Origin: CAYLRF01 sp964385995
GTDB taxonomy: Bacteria; Bacillota; Clostridia; Lachnospirales; Lachnospiraceae
Direction: 5' to 3'
Length of the DNA: 12,231 nt
Assembly: GCA_964385995.1 (NCBI GenBank)
Contig: CAYLRF010000046.1
Location: 1 to 12,231 of the forward strand
Below the pieces are notes generated by a model. That model saw only the letters and a list, made by a program, of their open reading frames with translations, was not told the DNA's origin and ran no database searches. The first letter of the stretch is position 1. Every line of letters begins with the position of its first letter. The translations under genes and the position numbers were made by a program. This document shows positions 6,664 to 12,231 of the stretch, in pieces.

Positions 6664-7455
6664 ATGAAACCATCAGTTCTTATCACGGGTTCGTCGCACG
6701 GAATCGGCGCGGCGGCGGCGGTCGCTTTCGCCGAGAAAGGCTATGACGTCGGCATTAACTATTACAAGACGCCGGACGGAGCCGAAGAAGTAGCGAAAGA
6801 ATGCAGGCAGGCGGGAGCGGACGCCGAGATTTTTCAGGCGGACGTCTCAAAACGCGATCAGTGCGAGAGGCTGGTAAAGTCGTTTATCGAAAGATTCGGG
6901 AAAATAGACGTGCTCGTGAACAACGCGGGCGGGGCCCTAAAAATGCCCAAAGGCGGGTTCGCCGACATGCCGCTTGACTACTGGGACGATCAGATCGATC
7001 TGAATCTGAACGCCGCCGCTTACTGTTCGCATTTCGCGGCGCAGGATATGATCGCCAAGGAAATAAAAGGCTCGATCATCAATATCAGCTCCGTTCACAG
7101 TGAGATTACATGGGTCCGCCGCAAGGCCCTGCCGTATGCCGCGGGTAAAGCGGGACTTAACATGCTCACAAAGTCCATAGGCGTCGAGCTCATAAAATAC
7201 GGGATAAATGTGAACGGTATCGCGCCGGGACTCATTTATACCAAGATCATGGATCGGTATTCCGAGCGCGACATAAACGGCTTTAACCGTCGGATCCCCG
7301 CGGGGCACGGCGGCAAACCCTCCGATGTGGTGCCCCTCATACTTTTTCTCGCGGACAAGGAAAAGAGCGGCTTCATAGTCGGACAGACGATCTTCGTGGA
7401 CGGCGGCCAGAGCATAGACGGCATGATTGACTGTATGTTGGAGGACGAGTTTTAG
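6664..7455 (+). CDS. Short-chain dehydrogenase/reductase, classical type
   Basis: This 263-residue NAD(P)-dependent oxidoreductase has the classical SDR set: cofactor-binding TGSSHGIG (8-15), Asp60-Val61, NNAG (86-89), Asn115, the catalytic Ser in INISSVHS (139-146), Tyr158 and Lys162 in YAAGK, INVNGIAPGL (181-190) and the C-terminal FVDGGQS (244-250). It resembles FabG and glucose-1-dehydrogenase-like enzymes. The residues after the second strand (NYYKTP) do not clearly settle NAD against NADP. In this operon the likely role is oxidising a sugar or polyol hydroxyl, but a reductive role is equally compatible. The ATG is preceded by GAAAGG nine bases upstream. The 138-base gap to the preceding gene carries a repeat and two hairpins but no clear promoter. 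Confidence 0.93.
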   Translation: MKPSVLITGSSHGIGAAAAVAFAEKGYDVGINYYKTPDGAEEVAKECRQAGADAEIFQADVSKRDQCERLVKSFIERFGKIDVLVNNAGGALKMPKGGFADMPLDYWDDQIDLNLNAAAYCSHFAAQDMIAKEIKGSIINISSVHSEITWVRRKALPYAAGKAGLNMLTKSIGVELIKYGINVNGIAPGLIYTKIMDRYSERDINGFNRRIPAGHGGKPSDVVPLILFLADKEKSGFIVGQTIFVDGGQSIDGMIDCMLEDEF

Positions 7456-7671
7456 AAGGCTAAAGTCCGATGTTTTGAAAACGCGAGGTAAAAGACTTAA
7501 GGTTACGAGGCTTAAGGCTTGAAAGCTTGAGATAAGGTCAGGAAGCGGCTGCGTCAGGACGAGGTTCGGACGGGTCGGTTCCGACGGTAGGACGGTGTAG
7601 GGTTGGATGGGCGCGCAAAAGATGGCGCGAAGGAGCGGGCGTCGGCGCGTCGGAAAAAAAGGAGGCAGGTT
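7456..7671 (+). repeat. 216-base leader of degenerate short repeats before the dehydratase gene
   Basis: This gap contains no convincing gene. It is built of short degenerate repeats: CTTAAGG twice (7496-7502, 7511-7517), GTCAGGAAG/GTCAGGACG (7537-7545, 7553-7561) and GGTTCGGACGG/GGTTCCGACGG (7563-7573, 7577-7587). Possible folds are GACTTA with TAAGGTC (7494-7499, 7533-7539, one bulge) and GTCGGTTCCGAC (7574-7585), the latter competing with TCGGA/TCCGA (7566-7570, 7580-7584). The region ends in AAGGAGG (7659-7665), six bases before the dehydratase ATG. I recognise no riboswitch class and no strong promoter. Confidence 0.45.
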
Positions 7672-9083
7672 ATGGCGAAGAAGACGTATAAGGACATGCG
7701 GTCGAATTGGGAGTTCGGGGAGGCCGAGGAGTGCAGACGCGGTCTCATGCTCGGCATGGGTTATTCCGAGGAAGAGCTTAAAAGGCCGCTCATCGCGGTC
7801 GTGAATTCCTGGAATGAGTACAATCCCGGGCATGTGCATCTAAATCAGCTCGCGGAGCGTGTGAAGCAGGGAGTGCGCGAGGCGGGAGGTCTGCCGCTTG
7901 AGGTGATGACTACGGCCATCTGCGACGGAATGGTGTTAAAGGATCCGAAGTATATCGAGGTTCCCAGCAGAAACTCGATAGCCGATCAGGTGGAGATAAC
8001 GGTCGAGGGAAATTTCTTCGACGGCATGGTCATGCTTTCCACCTGCGACTCGATAGTTCCGGGGCATCTTATGGCGGCGGCGAGACTTGACATCCCTACC
8101 GTCATAGTCACCGGGGGATATATGCCGCACGGACAGGTACGCGGCAAGGAAGTACTTCACATCCGCGCTCAGGATAAGGTCGGCACCATGGCGGAGGGAA
8201 AGATAGATCCCGATCTTTATAACGACCTCATCGCGGGCTCGTGGGGACCCTGCGGGGCCTGCACGTCCATGACCACGGCGAACTCGATGTGCATGATGGC
8301 CGAGGCGATGGGCATGACGCTGCCGGGAAATTCCACCATGTCGGCGGTGAGCAGTTCGATCCGTCTCGTGGCTTATAAGGCGGGACTTCAGATCATGAAG
8401 CTCGTCGAGGAAGGGATTACGGCCCGTCAGATCATGACGGTGGACGCCATTAAGAACGCCATAGCGGTAGACATGGCGGTCGCGGCGTCGTCAAACCTCA
8501 TCCTGCACCTGCCCGCCATAGCTCATGAGGCGGGATATGAGCTTCCGTGGTGGAAATATTTCGACGAGGCCTCAAACAACATCCCGCTTCTTTCCCACCT
8601 CGCTCCGGGCGGGGATTACTCGGTGAAAGATTTCGATCTGGCGGGCGGTATGCCGGCTTTGATGAATAAGCTTTTGTCGAAGCTAAACGGTGACGCTCTC
8701 ACGGTCACGGGTAAGACGATCCGTGAAAATGTCGAAGGCGCGCCCTGCTACAATGACGACGTCATCCGCTCGCTTGATAATCCGGTCAGCAGTGAGCCCG
8801 GCATAGGCGTGTTATACGGAAATCTCGCTCCGGAAGGCTCCATCATAAAGATAGCNNNNNNNNNNNNNNNNNNNNNNNNNNNNNNNNNNNNNNNNNNNNN
8901 NNNNNNNNNNNNNNNNNNNNNNNNNNNNNNNNNNNNNNNNNNNNNNNNNNNNNNNACGAAGAGATCGCCGAGCGCGCGAAGTCGTTTAACTGGGTATTTC
9001 CGGGATCGGATTATCCGAGATATCTGCGCCTTTTCAGCAAAAACGTCGGTTCCATGGCTAAGGGCGGTATCTGGGAAGTTTAA
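7672..9083 (+). CDS. IlvD/Edd-family dehydratase, likely sugar-acid type (interrupted by assembly gap)
   Basis: This enzyme dehydrates a 2,3-dihydroxy acid using an iron-sulfur cluster and Mg. The 395 residues before the gap carry three family cysteines, probably [2Fe-2S] ligands: Cys84 in AICDGM, Cys125 in STCDSIVPGHLMAAARLDIP, and Cys197 in GPCGACTSMTTANSM. They also carry the Lys93-containing DPKYIEVPSRNSIAD. After the gap, EEIAERAKSFNW and RYLRLFSKNVGSMAKGGIWE are a normal family C terminus, but in a different frame from the N-terminal part only because the 100 N are arbitrary; the true gap length must be 2 modulo 3. Given the usual 550-580 residues, roughly 350-430 bases are probably missing. 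The N-terminal NSWNEYNPGHVHL and the operon context favour an aldonate dehydratase over the branched-chain amino acid enzyme. The ATG at 7672 follows AAGGAGG by six bases. Confidence 0.9.
8856..8955. other. Assembly gap (100 N)
   Basis: A run of exactly 100 N lies inside the dehydratase gene. The size is conventional for a gap of unknown length. The reading frames on either side do not match across 100 bases, and the protein would be short for its family, so the real gap is probably several hundred bases. Confidence 0.97.
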
Positions 9084-9098
9084 GGAAAGGTTCGGCTC

Positions 9099-10646
9099 AT
9101 GAGACATTTATCCGCCGATGTGCTTATCGTGGGTAGCGGCCTCGCGGGTCTTTCCGCCGCCGTGAAGATAGCGGGGGAAAGCTTAGGGCGGCATAAGTCC
9201 GCGAGGATACTCATAGTCCGGGACGGTGAGGGCGCTTCCCCGTGGGTGCACGGTATAAATATGCCGCTGTATCCCGGGGATTCTCCCGAGATATTTTTCC
9301 GCGACACCTTATTAAGCGGAGCGGGAGCGGCGGACACGGCTCTTGCCCGCACCCTTTGTTATGACGCGGGGGACTGCTTTAATGAGCTTTGCGGCATGGG
9401 CCTTGAGTTTAACAGGGAAGGCGAAGGTTACCAGCTTTTAAAGCCGCTTGGTTCCACCTACCCGAGAGTCGCGAGCATAGGAAATGAGACCGGCGCCGTC
9501 ATAATGGAAAAATACCGGGAGATCCTCTCGGCCTGTGATACGGTTGATTACATCACGGGCAGGGCGCTTCGCCTTAAGAAGGAAGACGGCCGGGTACGGG
9601 GAGCGCTTATTTATCTTACGAAAGAGAAAAAGTGGCTGACCGTAAGCTCGAAGGCCGTCATACTGGCGTGCGGAGGCTTCTGCGGCATTTACGCCTTTTC
9701 GACGAATAAACGCGATTCCGGAGGGGACGGCGTGGCCATGGCTTACGACGCGGGGTGCCCTGTCACGGGCATGGAGTTCATCCAGTTTGAGCCAAGCGCG
9801 GCGGTATGGCCGAAGGCGCTTATCGGAACCAGCGTCATTACTACGCTTTACTATGAGGGCGCCGTCCTGCGGGATAAAGACGGCAGACGTTTTATGGCGG
9901 ATTATGATCCCGTAAACGCCGAGCGGGTTAATAAAGACCTGCAGTCAAGGCGCATGGCGGAAGTGATGGCGCAGGGAAGAGCGGGAGAGCACGGAGGAGT
10001 TTATTTTGACGCGACATCCGTGGATCCCGCGATTTTAAAAAGTAAATACCCCATGTATGTTCGCCGTTACGCCGATGTGGGGATCGATATCACGAAGGAA
10101 ATGATGGAGGTGGCTCCCGCGCCGCATACTTCTCTGGGCGGGGTCGCCGCGACAGCTGACGGCAGAACCGACGTCCCGGGTCTTTACGCCTGCGGCGANN
10201 NNNNNNNNNNNNNNNNNNNNNNNNNNNNNNNNNNNNNNNNNNNNNNNNNNNNNNNNNNNNNNNNNNNNNNNNNNNNNNNNNNNNNNNNNNNNNNNNNNTA
10301 TCGCGACGCGCCGGAGGCTTCACGCGAAGAAAGCGATGACACGGCCGCCGATTGGGATAAATGGGCGAACTCTTATACCAAACCCGAAGGATCTGAAGCG
10401 GACTACGGTGCGATGCGGCGCGAGATGGGAGAGGCCCTGCAGCGCGGCGCGGGCGTGCTAAGGGATGAAGGCGGTCTTAAAAGAGCGATCCGAAAGCTTA
10501 CGGATCTTAAAGATAAGGCGGAAAACTTAGGCGGCGACGCGTATCAGCGGCTCAGACTTTTAAATGACCTCGCGACGGCTCTTCTCGTATGCGAGGGCGC
10601 CCTCGGCCGCGAAAAGTCACTGGGCTGTCACGTGAGGGTCGATTAG
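9099..10646 (+). CDS. FAD-dependent oxidoreductase, fumarate reductase/aspartate oxidase-like (interrupted by assembly gap)
   Basis: This is a flavoprotein of the FAD-binding-2 family. The N terminus has the dinucleotide-binding GSGLAGLSAA (12-21), then ILACGGF (188-194), a capping domain, and VAPAPHTSLGGVAATADGRT (338-357) leading to VPGLYACG (359-366), where the gap begins. After it comes the helical C-terminal domain ending GREKSLGCHVRVD, like the family's R-ESRG-H-R-D ending. Both parts share a frame across the 100 N, and the resulting 515 residues is about normal. At the usual HPT of the succinate dehydrogenase active site it reads FEPS (230-233), so the substrate His is missing, while an SRR (283-285) keeps the shuttle-type Arg and His343 remains. 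No signal peptide or haem domain is present, so it is cytoplasmic with an unknown electron partner. It starts 15 bases after the dehydratase stop, with GGAAAGG at 9084-9090. Confidence 0.88.
   Translation: MRHLSADVLIVGSGLAGLSAAVKIAGESLGRHKSARILIVRDGEGASPWVHGINMPLYPGDSPEIFFRDTLLSGAGAADTALARTLCYDAGDCFNELCGMGLEFNREGEGYQLLKPLGSTYPRVASIGNETGAVIMEKYREILSACDTVDYITGRALRLKKEDGRVRGALIYLTKEKKWLTVSSKAVILACGGFCGIYAFSTNKRDSGGDGVAMAYDAGCPVTGMEFIQFEPSAAVWPKALIGTSVITTLYYEGAVLRDKDGRRFMADYDPVNAERVNKDLQSRRMAEVMAQGRAGEHGGVYFDATSVDPAILKSKYPMYVRRYADVGIDITKEMMEVAPAPHTSLGGVAATADGRTDVPGLYACGXXXXXXXXXXXXXXXXXXXXXXXXXXXXXXXXXXYRDAPEASREESDDTAADWDKWANSYTKPEGSEADYGAMRREMGEALQRGAGVLRDEGGLKRAIRKLTDLKDKAENLGGDAYQRLRLLNDLATALLVCEGALGREKSLGCHVRVD
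10199..10298. other. Assembly gap (100 N)
   Basis: A second run of exactly 100 N falls in the flavoprotein gene, just after the conserved ACG(D/E) of the FAD site. The frame is kept across it, but the true size is unknown; the family normally has about 35-45 residues here, including a conserved His/Asn-containing FAD-contact segment that is therefore unseen. Confidence 0.97.
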
Positions 10647-10675
10647 AGGAACATGTGTAAGGAAAGGAGACATTT

Positions 10676-12193
10676 ATGAAGAAATTTTATCGGATTAAGA
10701 ATCGTTACGCCGATTCGGTAATGCTCATGAACGTGGCGGATCAGATAAACCGTCTGGAGGGCGTCATCGGAGCGGAGTGCGGCATGGGAACCCGGGCGAA
10801 TATAGACATGCTGACGGGGCTCGGCTATGACGTGGATGAGGACACGGGGAAAAATGACCTGATGATCGCGATTGACGCGGACGAGAGCAGGCAGGATGAC
10901 ATTTATAAGGAGGCTGTGGCGCTTCTGGAACATCGCGGCCCCTCTTCATCCGCGAAGACATACGGCGACCTCGATGAGATCGATCTGGCTTCTGATCCTT
11001 ACGATCTCGTGCAGATATCTCTTCCGGGAGAATTCGCCGCGCCTGAGATCGAAAAGTCGCTTAAAAAAGGCCTCAGCTGTTTCGTTTTCTCGGACAATGT
11101 CTCGCTTTCGGATGAGCGCCGCTTAAAGGAAATGGCGAAAGAAAAAGGCCTCATGGTGATGGGACCCGACGCCGGAGTCGGACTTTTAGGAGGCGTTGCG
11201 CTGGCGGCGGGAAGTATCGTGGCCGACGGCGCGGTGGGTATCATCGGAGCCAGCGGGTCCGGCGCTCAGGAAGTCGCGTGCAATATCGAAAAAATGGGCG
11301 AGGGAGTAAGCTGTATCATAGGAACCGGCGGCAGGGATTTGCGTCCCGAGATAGGCGGTATCACCATGCTGTCCGCGCTTGATAAACTCGCGGCGGATGA
11401 CAAGACGAAGGTCATCTGTCTGGTTTCCAAAGTAGCGGACGCCTCCGTCATGTCAAAGGTGTTGGACGCGGCGGAAAATGTGAAAAAGCCGGTAGTGGCG
11501 GTATTTCTCGGAGCGCCCGACTCGATTTTCGAGGGCAGGAAGGTACACGGTGTCTCATCCCTTCGCGACGCCGCCCAGGTATCGGTATCGCTTTTAAGGG
11601 GAAAGACAGAGGCGCTCGGTAAGGACAAAGAGGAGCTGAAAAAACTCGCGAAAGAGGCCGTGGGTAAGCTTGAAGGACAGCGCAGGTATTTTCGCGGGCT
11701 TTATTGCGGAGGGACATTCGCTGAGGAGGCGCTCATCTTATTTAACCGCATAAATCCCGAGGTGAAGCTTTATTCCAATCTCGAGACGCCTTACGCGGAA
11801 AAGCTCGCCGATCATCATAAGAGCGTGGGTCACTCGATACTGGATCTGGGAGCGGAAGATTTCACCGCCGAGGCCCCGCACCCGGTATTTGACCCTTATC
11901 TTCGTCTTCGCAGGCTAAATGAGGAGCTTTCCGACCCGGAGGTCGGTGTCATCCTTCTGGATTTTATAACGGGCCCCGGGGTTTCTCACGATCCCGTCAT
12001 GCCTTTCGTGCCCGCCATACGTGAGCACCCCGAGATATGCTTCATAGCGAATATCTGCGGCGCGAAGGGCGACCCGCAAAATGTCGAAGAAGCCGCGCGG
12101 GAGCTTAAGGGCGCCGGATGTTTCGTAGCGGGCAGCAATGCCGAGAGCGCCGAACTCGCGTCCATGATAATGACGCTGTTGGAGGAAAAATAA
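10676..12193 (+). CDS. fdrA: FdrA-family acyl-CoA-synthetase-like protein
   Basis: This 505-residue cytoplasmic protein has the two-part layout of FdrA, related to the alpha subunit of succinyl-CoA synthetase. The CoA-binding part shows GPDAGVGLLGGVALA (163-177) and VGIIGASGSGAQEVACNIEK (187-206), followed by GTGGRDL (216-222). The ligase-like part shows GLYCGGTFAEEA (341-352) and the FdrA hallmark VGHSILDLGAEDF (384-396) with HPVFDP (402-407), then VILLDFITGPGVSHDP (425-440). In E. coli, FdrA (AllF) with YlbE and YlbF was reported to form oxamate carbamoyltransferase of allantoin breakdown. Here no allantoin gene is seen; the neighbours are a dehydratase and a flavoprotein, so the reaction may differ. 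A ribosome binding site AAGGAG lies about six bases before the ATG, and the gene begins 29 bases after the flavoprotein stop. A YlbE-like (DUF1116) partner would be expected beyond the right edge. Confidence 0.93.
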   Translation: MKKFYRIKNRYADSVMLMNVADQINRLEGVIGAECGMGTRANIDMLTGLGYDVDEDTGKNDLMIAIDADESRQDDIYKEAVALLEHRGPSSSAKTYGDLDEIDLASDPYDLVQISLPGEFAAPEIEKSLKKGLSCFVFSDNVSLSDERRLKEMAKEKGLMVMGPDAGVGLLGGVALAAGSIVADGAVGIIGASGSGAQEVACNIEKMGEGVSCIIGTGGRDLRPEIGGITMLSALDKLAADDKTKVICLVSKVADASVMSKVLDAAENVKKPVVAVFLGAPDSIFEGRKVHGVSSLRDAAQVSVSLLRGKTEALGKDKEELKKLAKEAVGKLEGQRRYFRGLYCGGTFAEEALILFNRINPEVKLYSNLETPYAEKLADHHKSVGHSILDLGAEDFTAEAPHPVFDPYLRLRRLNEELSDPEVGVILLDFITGPGVSHDPVMPFVPAIREHPEICFIANICGAKGDPQNVEEAARELKGAGCFVAGSNAESAELASMIMTLLEEK

Positions 12194-12231
12194 CCGGAAG
12201 ATGGCCGCGCGAACGGTTCGAGGATAGGATG

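Noticed and set aside
7475..7503. TTGAAA and TAAGGT, 17 bases apart, as an internal promoter before the dehydratase
   Set aside because: The -10 match is poor and the region is repeat-derived, so the pairing is no better than chance.
7603..7671. An upstream in-frame ATG adding 23 residues to the dehydratase
   Set aside because: The extension is strongly basic and unlike the family, and the AAGGAGG site at 7659-7665 points to the ATG at 7672.
6937..7839. A 300-codon open frame on the minus strand across the dehydrogenase gene, the leader and the start of the dehydratase
   Set aside because: It is antisense to two clearly conserved genes, has no ribosome binding site I can see and no recognisable motif; long opposite-strand frames are common in GC-rich DNA.
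12201..12231. Possible start of another gene at the right edge
   Set aside because: The frame from the ATG at 12201 stops after eight codons. The ATG in the last three bases (12229-12231), preceded by GAGGA at 12220-12224, may well begin the next operon gene, but one codon is not enough to call it.
1..12231. Defence system, mobile element or CRISPR array
   Set aside because: No transposase, integrase, nuclease, toxin or regularly spaced repeat array is present; all recognisable genes are metabolic, regulatory or housekeeping.

Overview
The window reads as a piece of a GC-rich member of the Clostridia, most likely Lachnospiraceae. The evidence is a small DUF6145-like protein (a family I associate with Lachnospiraceae) followed by a type III pantothenate kinase and a DusB-type tRNA-dihydrouridine synthase, with strong AGGAGG ribosome binding sites and ATA/AGG codons used freely despite the high GC. 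This is inference; there is no rRNA or tRNA to confirm it. Two runs of exactly 100 N (8856-8955 and 10199-10298) are scaffolding gaps of unknown true size, so this is a draft or metagenome-derived assembly.

Left part (1-4156, plus strand): a housekeeping run of DUF6145-like protein, coaX and dusB. A 663-residue glycoside-hydrolase-like protein is attached to its end and overlaps the dusB stop by 8 bases. The housekeeping genes have nothing obvious to do with the hydrolase, which looks like an accessory gene that captured the operon's transcription.

Middle (4157-5640): a minus-strand regulator converges on the hydrolase gene. It has a LacI/GalR-type ligand-binding domain at its N terminus and a LuxR-type helix-turn-helix at its C terminus. 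It is divergent from the next operon across a 197-base AT-rich region with two facing candidate promoters, a shared AATGTTAC motif near both, and two TGTGAAA-containing palindromes.

Right part (5641-12231, plus strand): five collinear genes encode a metallo-beta-lactamase-fold hydrolase, a short-chain dehydrogenase, an IlvD/Edd-family dehydratase (interrupted by a gap), a fumarate-reductase-like flavoprotein (also interrupted) and an FdrA-type acyl-CoA-synthetase-like protein. They look like a ligand-induced catabolic operon that probably continues past the right edge. A plausible reading is oxidation of a sugar or polyol (dehydrogenase), lactone opening (hydrolase), dehydration of the aldonate to a 2-keto-3-deoxy acid (dehydratase), a further redox step (flavoprotein) and a final CoA- or carbamoyl-dependent step involving FdrA. 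No substrate can be read from the sequence. The combination of a dehydratase module with FdrA is the most unusual thing here and the best candidate for an undescribed pathway.

Non-coding oddities are an imperfect 37-base direct repeat straddling the stop codon of the hydrolase gene, and a 216-base leader before the dehydratase made of degenerate short repeats. I found no RNA genes, CRISPR arrays, insertion sequences or origins.
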